From contig DATJBF010000063.1 of the NCBI GenBank assembly GCA_035515475.1, positions 1 to 24,483 of the forward strand: 24,483 nucleotides of DNA, written 5' to 3'. Origin of the DNA: DATJBF01 sp035515475 (GTDB lineage: Bacteria > Verrucomicrobiota > Verrucomicrobiia > Palsa-1439). The notes under the pieces were generated by a model. It had not been told where the DNA came from, did no database searches, and saw only the letters and a program-made list of their open reading frames with translations. Below, piece after piece: positions 1 through 6,759 of this stretch. The translations under genes and the position numbers were made by a program. Within the stretch, counting starts at the first letter, position 1; each line of letters begins with the position of its first letter.

Positions 1-1
1 G

Positions 2-88
2 CGCGACTGGTGGGTGCAATTGGTCGAGAAACTCAACAGTGCGCTGCCGCCGTTGAACTGCAATGCAGTTGAGTGGTCGCCGGTCTGA
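2..88 (+). CDS. C-terminal end of an unidentified protein (5' truncated)
   Basis: The second reading frame is open from the window edge to a TGA at 86-88 and encodes 28 residues, beginning RDWWVQLVEK and ending NAVEWSPV. The tryptophan-rich, normally composed peptide looks like a real protein end; one other plus frame closes at 70-72 and the third closes earlier. Too little is present to name the family. It ends 132 bp before the hydrolase start, with no convincing terminator between them; there is only a 5-bp stem at 133-145. Confidence 0.4.
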   Translation, partial: RDWWVQLVEKLNSALPPLNCNAVEWSPV

Positions 89-220
89 ACCTGGAAATCA
101 CAGTGAAAAACCACTCCTCAACTGAATCGTTCCGGCTAAGAGCCGACGCGCCTCGTCGGTGGTGCCCGGTCCGGTGTAACCTTTTCCGCACGGGCCTCGT
201 CTGCCGATGTAAGTGGGGAA

Positions 221-1207
221 ATGAATATCGACATTGGTCTTCGATGCCTTTCGATCACCACCGTGGCCGCCTTGGCGGCGGGCCAGGCATTGGCATACGA
301 CCCGTTGGCCGTCCCTGGCAAGGCCGCGGTCTCGACCCAAGACTTTGCCATTCGAGACGATACCCGTCACCGGGAGATTCCCGTGCGCGTGTACCTGCCG
401 GCCGACACCAAGCCGGCGCCGGTGGTGCTCTTCAGCCATGGTCTCGGCGGCTCGCGCGCCGGCAGCGCATATCTCGGTCAACACTGGGCGGCGCGCGGTT
501 ACGCCGTGGTCTATATCCAGCACCCCGGCAGCGACACGGCGGTGTGGCAGGACGAGCCGGGGGGGCAACGATTGGCGGCCATGCACCAGGCCGCCAGCCT
601 GAAAAACTTCCGCCTGCGCGTTCAGGACGTCGCCGCCGTACTCGATCAACTCACCGCCTGGAACACGACTGCCGGCCACCCGTTGGCCGGTCGCTTCGAT
701 CTCACCCGCATCGGCATGTCCGGCCATTCATTTGGAGCGATGACTACGGAGGCGGTCAGCGGCGAGACGCTCGCCCTGGTTGGCACTCGGTACACCGACC
801 CGCGAATCAAGGCCGCCATCGCTTTCAGTCCCAGCAGCCAGCGCTCTGGCAACGCCCGAAAAGCGTTTGCCAGCGTGAAGATTCCGTGGCTGCTGATGAC
901 TGGCACCAAGGACGTGGCATTGATCGGCCAAGCCGACGTTGCGTCACGGCGAGCCGTCTATGCCGCATTGCCGCCCGGTGGCAAATACGAACTCGTGCTC
1001 GATCGGGCCGAGCATTCCGCATTCACCGACCGCGCGTTACCCGGCGATACAGAACCGCGCAATCCCAACCATCACCGGGCCATCCTGGCCATCAGCACCG
1101 CGTTCTGGGACGCGTGGCTGTGCGGGAACGCCGACGCCAGAGCGTGGCTGGACGGCGCTGGCCCTCGTTCGGTTCTGGAATCGAAGGACGAGTGGCAGCG
1201 GAAATGA
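221..1207 (+). CDS. Secreted alpha/beta hydrolase (dienelactone hydrolase / chlorophyllase-like)
   Basis: This 328-residue protein is predicted to be an exported serine hydrolase acting on an ester or lactone; the substrate is unknown. Residues 1-25 form a signal peptide ending in a GQALA-type cleavage site. The fold's landmarks are visible: an oxyanion-hole segment FSHGLGG (71-77), the nucleophile elbow GHSFG with Ser170, a likely acid Asp231 in TGTKD, and His265 in RAEHSAF. A purine-rich GGGGAA directly precedes the ATG at 221, a weak Shine-Dalgarno. It is monocistronic: the gene behind it, rpsT, has its own promoter. The family assignment is firm at the superfamily level only; lipase or PET-hydrolase-like activity cannot be told apart from dienelactone hydrolase by eye. 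Confidence 0.85.
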   Translation: MNIDIGLRCLSITTVAALAAGQALAYDPLAVPGKAAVSTQDFAIRDDTRHREIPVRVYLPADTKPAPVVLFSHGLGGSRAGSAYLGQHWAARGYAVVYIQHPGSDTAVWQDEPGGQRLAAMHQAASLKNFRLRVQDVAAVLDQLTAWNTTAGHPLAGRFDLTRIGMSGHSFGAMTTEAVSGETLALVGTRYTDPRIKAAIAFSPSSQRSGNARKAFASVKIPWLLMTGTKDVALIGQADVASRRAVYAALPPGGKYELVLDRAEHSAFTDRALPGDTEPRNPNHHRAILAISTAFWDAWLCGNADARAWLDGAGPRSVLESKDEWQRK

Positions 1208-1241
1208 CTCAGAAGCGCGGCGCTGGCCCGCCTTAGGGTCT

Positions 1242-1401
1242 CACTCGGTTGCGCTGGAAACGACGCCAGCGCGTCTCGTGTGGCTGGGGCCGCACTCGGT
1301 TGCGCTGGAAACGACGCCAGCGCGTCTCGTGTGGCTGGGGCCTCACTCGGTTGCGCTGGAAACGACGCCAGCGCGTCTCGTGCAGCCAGTGCTGCACTCG
1401 G
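1242..1401 (+). repeat. Three 51-bp tandem repeats with an internal hairpin, plus partial fourth copy
   Basis: Units begin at 1242, 1293 and 1344, each opening with CACTCGGTTGCGCTGG, and a truncated fourth begins at 1395 (CACTCGG). The first two units differ only at their last base; the third diverges over its last 12 bases. Each full unit holds the inverted repeat GCGCTGG - 8 nt - CCAGCGC. The period is exactly 17 codons, which keeps several overlapping frames open, but none of them is a credible gene. The array lies between the hydrolase stop and the rpsT promoter. Confidence 0.93.
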
Positions 1402-1410
1402 CTTTCCCTG

Positions 1411-1438
1411 TTGACATTTGCGGGTCGGCCCGTAAGAT
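1411..1438 (+). promoter_or_regulatory. Sigma70-type promoter of rpsT
   Basis: A perfect -35 TTGACA (1411-1416) and a -10 TAAGAT (1433-1438) are separated by 16 bp, about 50 bp before the rpsT start. It begins right after the hairpin repeat array. Transcription should start near 1445, leaving a leader of about 45 nt. Confidence 0.75.
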
Positions 1439-1489
1439 GGCCCGCCGTTTAGCGAACACAGACACGGCAGATTCATCGGATTAATTCTC

Positions 1490-1780
1490 ATGGCCAACAC
1501 ACGTTCCGCAGCAAAACAAGCCCGCGCCAGCCTCCGTCGGCAGGCGAACAACCGATCGATCAAATCCCGGTTGCACACGTTGGAGAAACGATTTCTCGCC
1601 GCGGTGGCGGCGCAAAAGGCGGAAGACGCCCATGCGCTGTACCGGCTGCTCAGTTCGGCGCTCGACAAGGCCGCCAAGACCCACGTGATCCATCGCAACA
1701 ATGCTTCCCGCAAGAAATCGCGGTTGTCCGCGCGCTTGAAGACCGCGGGGACCGTTGCGGCGCCGGCGAAGAAGACGTGA
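1490..1780 (+). CDS. rpsT: 30S ribosomal protein S20 (bS20)
   Basis: bS20 is a primary 16S rRNA-binding protein of the small subunit. The 96-residue, Lys/Arg/Ala-rich, all-helical sequence opens with MANTRSAAKQARASLRR and contains the family's central region NNRSIKSRLHTLEK and the ALDKAAKTHVIHRNNASRKKSRL segment. It is slightly longer than the usual 85-90 residues because of an alanine-rich C-terminal tail ending APAKKT. It stands alone behind its own consensus-like promoter, as is common for rpsT, and converges on lptE with 27 bp between stops. The upstream SD is weak. Confidence 0.96.
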   Translation: MANTRSAAKQARASLRRQANNRSIKSRLHTLEKRFLAAVAAQKAEDAHALYRLLSSALDKAAKTHVIHRNNASRKKSRLSARLKTAGTVAAPAKKT

Positions 1781-1807
1781 ACGTCTGACGTGCGGCGTTG
1801 ATCTGGT

Positions 1808-2356
1808 TTACGGCCAGCTTTCCACCAACAGCCCGACGACTTTGTGTCCAATGTCGTCGGCAATTAACGGCAGCACCTGCTCTTCCGCGCTTTGTTGGTC
1901 GGCGCCGATGAACACGTCGGATCTGCCCGTTAACTCGGTCGGTTTGAGAACGATCTCACCCGTACGGCGGTCCCGGGCCTCGACCAGCACCGTGATGGCA
2001 ATTCCGTACTCGCGGGGAACCTCGGTGTCGGAGCGCTGCGACCGCAAGGCGGTGCGCCGGTAGTCGACGATCTTGCCATCGAGCACCACGTCGGCGTTCG
2101 CCTCCGGTTCGATGCGAAGCGAGCCGTCCTGTTGCAGGCCTTTGATAATGGCGTTGGTGATTTGCGCTTCGAGTTGGGGACGCAATGTGCGATTGCGGAA
2201 CATCGGCACCGCGATGGTTCTGAAATTGCGCTGCGCGACCGGGCCGACGTGATAGCCGGCGCATCCGGCCGCGAAGAGGGCGGTCAACAGGAGCGGCCAG
2301 ACCCGGGCCCCCTGCGGGATGATACTCCTCGGACGTGCCGGAGCGCGGCGGCTCAT
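1808..2356 (-). CDS. lptE: LPS-assembly lipoprotein LptE
   Basis: LptE is the outer-membrane lipoprotein that plugs LptD and helps deliver lipopolysaccharide to the cell surface. The 182-residue product has a lipoprotein signal peptide with lipobox LFAAGC (Cys32), followed by the family-typical GYHVGP, then FRTIAVPMFRNRT and a beta-rich body (GKIVDYRR, LTGRSDVF). The start at 2356 was chosen because its ATG overlaps the TGA of the upstream bamD-like gene (ATGA). The frame is open further upstream, but that extension lies inside bamD and has no lipoprotein-like sequence. Translational coupling with bamD is likely. Assignment rests on recognised family pattern rather than a search. Confidence 0.85.
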   Translation of the reverse strand: MSRRAPARPRSIIPQGARVWPLLLTALFAAGCAGYHVGPVAQRNFRTIAVPMFRNRTLRPQLEAQITNAIIKGLQQDGSLRIEPEANADVVLDGKIVDYRRTALRSQRSDTEVPREYGIAITVLVEARDRRTGEIVLKPTELTGRSDVFIGADQQSAEEQVLPLIADDIGHKVVGLLVESWP

Positions 2357-3339
2357 GGGGTGGCGGTCTTCTCCGTCGTGAGCGGTGTCAGCTTGGCGAC
2401 CTTCTCCTTGGCCTGCGTGGCCCAACCCGACGCAGGGTTCTTCTCGATGACGTCGTTGTAGTAGATCAACGCCGACTTGTACTGCCGGTTCTTCTCGTAG
2501 AACCACCCGATATTGTACAGGCCCTTGGCCTGTTCTTCTTTCAGCGCGGTGAGCTGTTGCTGGGCCAGCGGCGCCTTGTCGCTGGTGGGATAGCGCAGCA
2601 GGAAATCGCTGAACGCCGCGATGGCCTCGTTCGCCGCGTTTTGATCGTACTCCGACCGTTGCGACTCCGTCTTGTACGCGCAACCGATCTGGAATTGGGC
2701 GGCCTCCGCCTGCGGGTCCTTGGGGTAACGCTCCAGGAGCTTCTCGTAGGCGTGGACGGCCGCGAGATAGTCCTTCTGTTTCTCGTACGCCAGGCCGATG
2801 CGGAATTGCGCTGCGACCGCGACCTTGCTGTAAGGGCCGTTCTTCACAACCGTTTCGAACACTTCAACGGCCCGGTCGGTCGACGGGAACCAGCGCACGC
2901 CCCAGGCTTTTTGTCGTTCGCCCCCGAGAAAGAGGTTGCCGATCTCAAACTGCCGCTGGAGCACGGTGTCGAAGTGCGGCGTGTTGGGGTGTTTCTCGAT
3001 GAGCTGCTGGTATTCCTTGAATGCCTGATAGTAATAGCCGATGCCGGCGAGACATTCGGCCAGACCGAGCCGGGCGTCCTGCGTCGACGACGACTGGGGC
3101 CAGCGGTGGATCACGCGGCGGTAGGCATCGATCGCGGCGCGATACTGTTTCTTCGCTTGGAGTTCCTGCCCAATCTTCAGCTGGTCGGGCGGGTTGGTCG
3201 CGGTCTGTACCCCGACCCGCTCCCAGGACCATCCTTCGCCCTTGCGCCAAATCAGCGGCGCGGGACTTTCCACGGGCATCAGAAACGCAAACACCATCAT
3301 GCTGAGAAGTGCGACGACGACTTTCTTGTGCAGGCTCAT
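2353..3339 (-). CDS. bamD: BamD-like outer-membrane assembly TPR protein
   Basis: BamD-type proteins are tetratricopeptide scaffolds of the beta-barrel assembly machine. The 328-residue product has an N-terminal signal sequence (residues 1-26) and successive TPR-like helices: AAIDAYRRVIHRWPQS, QAFKEYQQLIEKHPNT, AAVHAYEKLLERYPKD, AIAAFSDFLLRYPTS and SALIYYNDVIEKNP. Spacing and the aromatic-Pro endings fit BamD/YfiO or YbgF-type repeats. No cysteine is present near the signal sequence, so the usual lipid anchor is missing. It is cotranscribed with lptE (4-bp overlap), which supports an outer-membrane role. It could instead be a periplasmic TPR protein of the CpoB kind; BamD is my preferred reading. 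Confidence 0.75.
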   Translation of the reverse strand: MSLHKKVVVALLSMMVFAFLMPVESPAPLIWRKGEGWSWERVGVQTATNPPDQLKIGQELQAKKQYRAAIDAYRRVIHRWPQSSSTQDARLGLAECLAGIGYYYQAFKEYQQLIEKHPNTPHFDTVLQRQFEIGNLFLGGERQKAWGVRWFPSTDRAVEVFETVVKNGPYSKVAVAAQFRIGLAYEKQKDYLAAVHAYEKLLERYPKDPQAEAAQFQIGCAYKTESQRSEYDQNAANEAIAAFSDFLLRYPTSDKAPLAQQQLTALKEEQAKGLYNIGWFYEKNRQYKSALIYYNDVIEKNPASGWATQAKEKVAKLTPLTTEKTATP

Positions 3340-3357
3340 GAAGACTCGCGGCGCAGG

Positions 3358-3384
3358 CTACTACAAACGCTCCGCGACCGTCAA
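3358..3384 (-). promoter_or_regulatory. Weak candidate promoter for bamD-lptE
   Basis: Reading the minus strand, TTGACG (3384-3379) and TAGTAG (3363-3358) are 15 bp apart, immediately upstream of the bamD start. The spacer is short and the -10 poor, so this is only a candidate. Confidence 0.25.
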
Positions 3385-3396
3385 GCCGAGCGCCGA

Positions 3397-3434
3397 GGGC
3401 TTCGGAGGGCTTCGGAGCTTGTCGAACGGCTCCG
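3397..3434 (+). repeat. REP-like direct repeat and hairpin
   Basis: The decamer GGGCTTCGGA occurs twice back to back (3397-3406, 3407-3416). It runs into a hairpin CGGAGC (3413-3418) - 10 nt - GCTCCG (3429-3434) whose loop contains TTGTCGAAC. The TTCGACAAGCTCCG core on the other strand resembles dispersed palindromic repeats that I recall from many environmental genomes. It sits between the divergent bamD and DUF6125-like genes. Confidence 0.5.
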
Positions 3435-3447
3435 GTCTGACTACACT
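3419..3447 (+). promoter_or_regulatory. Candidate promoter of the DUF6125-like/GNAT pair
   Basis: TTGTCG (3419-3424) and TACACT (3442-3447) are 17 bp apart. The -35 lies in the loop of the REP-like hairpin. A start near 3454 would give a leader of about 40 nt before the ATG at 3493. Confidence 0.4.
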
Positions 3448-3492
3448 CGGCTTCGAAGTGCCGGACGAATCCCTCCACCGCGGGTTGAGACG

Positions 3493-4005
3493 ATGACAAC
3501 GGATCATTTCGAGAGCATGGACGCCGCCGAACTGCGTCGGTACCTTGAGTTCCTGTTGTGGCACTACAAGGTGGCCGATGCGTTTTGGTTCATCTACACC
3601 TCGGAGCGGTTCGGTCAGGCCGCGGCCGAGCAATTGAACGCCCAGGTCTGGGGGCGCGTGGGCGGCATGGCGGCCAAAGATTTGGTGGCGCGGTTCCAGA
3701 TTCGGGAGAAAGGCCTCAAGGGATTTGTGCGCGCGTTGCGGTTGTATCCGTGGACGATGCTCATCGGGTACCAAATCCGGGAATCGGAGGACGAGGTCGT
3801 GATTACGGTGCCGTCGTGCCCCAGCCAGGAAGCCCGATTGAAACGCGGGTTGGGAGAGTACGTATGCAAGGAAATGCACCGGGCCGAGTTCGAGAGTTTT
3901 GCCCGGGTCATTGACGAACGGATTCGCGTCGAGTGTGTGTTTGCTCCGCCGGACCCTCATCCGTGCGATCTCTTCTGCAAGTGGCGGTTCTATCTTGAAG
4001 GATGA
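3493..4005 (+). CDS. DUF6125 / ATC-hydrolase-like cysteine-rich protein
   Basis: The 170-residue soluble protein has no signal or membrane segment. It opens with a helical part (RRYLEFLLWHYKVADAFWF) that fits the DUF6125 family as I know it. The second half carries a conserved-looking cysteine pattern: SCPSQEARL (Cys109), GEYVCKEMHR (Cys125) and VECVFAPPDPHPCDLFCKW (Cys148, 158, 162). This resembles DUF6125 and the related L-2-amino-thiazoline-4-carboxylate hydrolase group; a metal or [Fe-S] site is possible but unproven. ATG 3493 was chosen because upstream in-frame sequence is the intergenic repeat region and the antisense of bamD. Its stop overlaps the start of the acetyltransferase (ATGA), so the two are coexpressed. 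The biochemical function is unknown. Confidence 0.7.
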   Translation: MTTDHFESMDAAELRRYLEFLLWHYKVADAFWFIYTSERFGQAAAEQLNAQVWGRVGGMAAKDLVARFQIREKGLKGFVRALRLYPWTMLIGYQIRESEDEVVITVPSCPSQEARLKRGLGEYVCKEMHRAEFESFARVIDERIRVECVFAPPDPHPCDLFCKWRFYLEG

Positions 4006-4664
4006 AGCCGACCATGGCGCCGCAGATTCGTCGCTACCAACCACCAGACCGGGCAGGATTGCGCCAGATTTGCTGCGACACGGCTGACGCCGGTCAGCCC
4101 GTCGAGCGTTTTTTTCCGGACCGCGAGGTCTTCGGCGACCTGCTGACCAATTACTACACGGAATACGAGCCGGAGTCGGTGTTCGTTGCCGAGAACGGCG
4201 GCGAAGTTGTCGGTTACGTCACCGGTTGCCTGGATACGAAGCGGTTCGTGCGGGTGATGGCGTGGCGGATCGTGCCCGTGGTTCTCGTGAAAGCTCTGGT
4301 CCGCGGCACGTTGTGGCATCCGCAGACGATCCGGTTGCTGCGGCCCAATCTGCCGATGTGGCTGAAGAGCGGAACCCGCCAGAGCCCGGCCCTGAACGAT
4401 TACCCCGCGCATCTGCATGTCAACGTGCGGGAGGGTTTTCGGGGTCAGCGTCTCGGACAACGGTTGGTGGAGGCGTTTTGCGAGCGGGCGAAGGCCGCGG
4501 GAGTGCGCGGCGTGCACGCCGGCGTGAGCGCCGAGAACCCCCGGGCGCGTCATTTTTTCGAGGAACTGGGCTTTGTCGAAGTGCAACGTCAGCAGCGGTT
4601 CCGCAAACCGGGCGATCCGACTCATCTGGTGGAGACGATCACGTTCGGCAAGAAGCTCGGCTGA
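4002..4664 (+). CDS. GNAT-family N-acetyltransferase
   Basis: This 220-residue enzyme should transfer an acetyl group from acetyl-CoA to an amine; the acceptor is unknown. The acetyl-CoA pyrophosphate-binding motif A is clear at about residues 137-159 (HLHVNVREGFRGQRLGQRL, with the R-G-Q-R-L-G loop). Motif B, NPRARHFFEELGF, follows at 179-191. N-terminal motif RRYQPPDRAGLRQIC (10-24) fits the family's first strand and helix. A roughly 50-residue insert between the early strands and motif A (about 80-130, basic and tryptophan-containing) is longer than in minimal GNATs. The ATG overlaps the stop of the DUF6125-like gene, implying translational coupling and perhaps a shared substrate. Confidence 0.85.
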   Translation: MKPTMAPQIRRYQPPDRAGLRQICCDTADAGQPVERFFPDREVFGDLLTNYYTEYEPESVFVAENGGEVVGYVTGCLDTKRFVRVMAWRIVPVVLVKALVRGTLWHPQTIRLLRPNLPMWLKSGTRQSPALNDYPAHLHVNVREGFRGQRLGQRLVEAFCERAKAAGVRGVHAGVSAENPRARHFFEELGFVEVQRQQRFRKPGDPTHLVETITFGKKLG

Positions 4665-4717
4665 GCGGTCTGGCGTGGGAGGGCGCATCTGAACACTGTT
4701 ACCATCGGATGACAGTC

Positions 4718-4747
4718 TTGTAGCCGTGAGTCTGCTCGCGGCTACAA
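4718..4747. terminator. 13-bp stem-loop after the GNAT gene (terminator or palindromic repeat)
   Basis: Arms 4718-4730 (TTGTAGCCGTGAG) and 4735-4747 (CTCGCGGCTACAA) pair over 13 positions with one G-U, closing a TCTG tetraloop. There is no following T-run, so Rho-independent termination is uncertain; a dispersed palindromic element is the alternative. It lies 54 bp past the acetyltransferase stop and before the gatC promoter. Confidence 0.5.
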
Positions 4748-4800
4748 TTCGGTGGCAGTGTCAAGCTGCGCCCGGCGTGGGATAGATAGGAGCATTTTCC

Positions 4801-4830
4801 TTGAGCAACGCGCTCGCGGGTCGCTATCAT
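4801..4830 (+). promoter_or_regulatory. Candidate gatCAB promoter
   Basis: TTGAGC (4801-4806) and TATCAT (4825-4830) are 18 bp apart. The predicted start near 4837 would leave only about five bases before the gatC ATG at 4842, which fits the lack of a Shine-Dalgarno there. Confidence 0.4.
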
Positions 4831-4841
4831 GGACCTCTTGT

Positions 4842-5135
4842 ATGGCGGAAGACACCGGCAAAATCGACGTCGCGTACGTGGCGCATCTGGCACGGATGCA
4901 CCTGAGTGACGCGGAAAAACAAAAGATCACGGCGCAACTCAAGGACATCCTGTCGTACATGACCAAGCTCAACGAGTTGGACGTATCCCGCGTGGAGCCG
5001 ACTGCGCACGCCACGCCGCTCTCGAACGTGTTCCGCAAGGACGAAGTGCGCCCGTGCATCGATCCGGCGAAGATACTGGCGAACGCGCCGAAACAGGCGC
5101 GGGGCCTGTTCATTGTCCCGAAGATTGTGGAATGA
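4842..5135 (+). CDS. gatC: Asp-tRNA(Asn)/Glu-tRNA(Gln) amidotransferase subunit C
   Basis: GatC is the small subunit that stabilises GatA and GatB in the complex converting misacylated Glu-tRNA(Gln) and Asp-tRNA(Asn) to the correct amides. The 97-residue product has the typical VAYVAHLARMHLSDAEKQ start, the DILSYMTKLNELDVSRVEPT centre, and the HATPLSNVFRKDEVRP extended strand. ATG 4842 was chosen because the family begins just before the VAHLARM helix; in-frame upstream sequence has no homologous character. The stop overlaps the gatA start (ATGA). A standard length for the family. Confidence 0.94.
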   Translation: MAEDTGKIDVAYVAHLARMHLSDAEKQKITAQLKDILSYMTKLNELDVSRVEPTAHATPLSNVFRKDEVRPCIDPAKILANAPKQARGLFIVPKIVE

Positions 5136-6616
5136 GTCTCCACGCGCTGACAATTCACGAACTCCGCGGGCGGCTCCGGCGCGGCGAGGTTTCCGCGCGC
5201 GAGGCGACGCGGGCGCTGCTCGATCGCATCCAATCGGTCGACGGGAAGCTGAAGGCTTACCTGTGGGTCAATCCGGACGACGCCCTGGCGCAGGCCGATG
5301 CCATCGACCGCAGCGGCGTCGCCCGATCACAGGCCGGGACGCCTGGGCCAGCGGACGGGCCGTCGTTGGCGGGCGTGCCCATTGCGGTCAAGGACCTGAT
5401 CAACGTCGATGGTCAGCCGTGCACCTGCGGGTCGAAAATCCTCAACGGGCACGCGTCAGTGTACGACGCGTCTGTGGTGCAGCGGCTGCGCGCGGCGGGT
5501 GCGATCCTGCTCGGGCGGACGAACATGGACGAGTTTGCGATGGGCAGTTCGACGGAGAACTCGAGCTGGGGCGTGACGCGCAATCCGTGGGATCTGGAAC
5601 GCATTCCCGGCGGGTCCAGCGGCGGCAGCGCGGCGGCGGTGGCGGCCGACGAAGCGTTTGCGGCGCTCGGCAGCGACACCGGCGGTTCCATCCGTCAACC
5701 GGCGTCGCTGTGCGGCGTTGTCGGAATGAAGCCGACGTATGGGCGGGTCTCGCGCTACGGCCTCGTGGCGTTCGCGTCGTCACTCGATCAGATCGGCCCA
5801 TTTACCAAGGACGTGGAGGACTGCGCGTTGGTGTTGCGCGTGTTGGCGGGCCACGACGTCCGGGACTCGACGAGCGTGCCGCAACCGGTGCCCGATTACA
5901 CACGGTCGCTGGGCCAGGGCGTGAAGGGGTTGCGGATCGGTTTGCCGAAGGAATACTTCATTGACGGCATGGAGCGCGCCGTGGAGACGGCGGTGCGGGT
6001 GGCGATCAAGAAGCTGGAAGAATTGGGCGCGGAGATCGTGGAGATTTCGCTGCCGCATACGGAGTACGCCGTGGCGGTCTACTATTTGGTCGCGACGGCA
6101 GAGGCGAGCGCGAATCTGGCGCGGTTCGACGGTGTCCGTTACGGGTTGCGCGTGCCGGGCGAGGACGTGATCGACATGTACGGCAAGACGCGCGGGGCAG
6201 GGTTCGGCCCCGAGGTGAAACGCCGGATCATCCTCGGAACGTATGCGCTCAGCGCCGGCTATTATGACGCCTATTATCTGCGGGCGCAAAAAGTGCGGAC
6301 GTTGATCCGTCAGGATTTCCAGAAGGCGTTTGAGGAGTGCGATGCCATTGTGACGCCGACTTCGCCCGAGGTGGCGTTCAAGGTCGGCGAGAAGATGGAC
6401 GATCCGTTGAAGATGTATCTGAGCGACATCTTCACCATCAGCGTGAACCTGGCGGGCATCTGTGGCATCAGCGTTCCCTGCGGGTTTACCGGCCATCCGC
6501 GGTTGCCGATCGGCTTGCAGATTCTGGGCAAACAATTTGGTGAGGAGACGGTCGTCCGCGTGGCCCACGCGTACGAACAGGCAACGGAATGGCATGAAGC
6601 AAAGCCGAACTTGTAA
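5132..6616 (+). CDS. gatA: Asp-tRNA(Asn)/Glu-tRNA(Gln) amidotransferase subunit A
   Basis: GatA is the glutaminase subunit: it releases ammonia from glutamine, which GatB uses to amidate the tRNA-bound acid. The 494-residue protein shows the complete amidase-signature Ser-cisSer-Lys triad: Lys87 in AVKDLI, Ser162 in PGGSSGGSAAAVA, and nucleophile Ser186 in GSDTGGSIRQPAS. Their spacing matches the S. aureus enzyme (K79, S154, S178 in my recollection) with a constant offset of eight. The start ATG overlaps the gatC stop, so translation is coupled. The gene ends at the edge of the repeat-rich insert that separates it from gatB. Full length and apparently functional. Confidence 0.96.
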   Translation: MSLHALTIHELRGRLRRGEVSAREATRALLDRIQSVDGKLKAYLWVNPDDALAQADAIDRSGVARSQAGTPGPADGPSLAGVPIAVKDLINVDGQPCTCGSKILNGHASVYDASVVQRLRAAGAILLGRTNMDEFAMGSSTENSSWGVTRNPWDLERIPGGSSGGSAAAVAADEAFAALGSDTGGSIRQPASLCGVVGMKPTYGRVSRYGLVAFASSLDQIGPFTKDVEDCALVLRVLAGHDVRDSTSVPQPVPDYTRSLGQGVKGLRIGLPKEYFIDGMERAVETAVRVAIKKLEELGAEIVEISLPHTEYAVAVYYLVATAEASANLARFDGVRYGLRVPGEDVIDMYGKTRGAGFGPEVKRRIILGTYALSAGYYDAYYLRAQKVRTLIRQDFQKAFEECDAIVTPTSPEVAFKVGEKMDDPLKMYLSDIFTISVNLAGICGISVPCGFTGHPRLPIGLQILGKQFGEETVVRVAHAYEQATEWHEAKPNL

Positions 6617-6750
6617 TCTCGAAATTGGAATCTCGAAATCCGAAGGAGACTCAAAGTTCGAATGAACAATCCTCCAAGGCGAACACCGAGGAGACTCGAA
6701 GCTCTTGTATTTGGGGTCTGTTTCGGATTTCGGATTTCGGGTTTCGAATT
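6615..6750. repeat. Repeat-rich insert between gatA and gatB (MITE/REP-like)
   Basis: The 143-bp gap is AT-richer than its flanks and full of short repeats. AATCTCGAAAT occurs twice at a 14-bp period (6615-6625, 6629-6639). The dodecamers GGAGACTCAAAG (6645-6656) and GGAGACTCGAAG (6690-6701) are near copies. At 6721-6748 four heptamers of the TTTCGGA type run in tandem. The left block is an imperfect inverted copy of the right one: AATTGGAATCTCGAAATCCGAA-type sequence at 6623-6644 pairs with 6722-6750 over most positions. The sequence has no coding potential. Confidence 0.7.
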
Positions 6751-6759
6751 TTCTGAGCC

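Noticed and set aside
1242..1401. Possible CRISPR array
   Set aside because: The units are contiguous 51-mers without unique spacers; this is a simple tandem repeat.
1773..1784. GACGTGAACGTC palindrome at the rpsT stop as a terminator
   Set aside because: Only a 5-bp stem with a 2-nt loop and no T-run; too weak to call.
1072..1863. Long minus-strand open frame with a repeated RDALASFPAQPS peptide
   Set aside because: It is antisense to the hydrolase end, the 51-bp DNA repeat array and rpsT; the peptide repeat is just the DNA repeat with a period divisible by three.
2335..3492. Plus-strand open frame upstream of and in frame with the DUF6125-like gene
   Set aside because: It is antisense to bamD, with an arginine/leucine-rich composition typical of a shadow frame; homologous-looking sequence begins only at ATG 3493.
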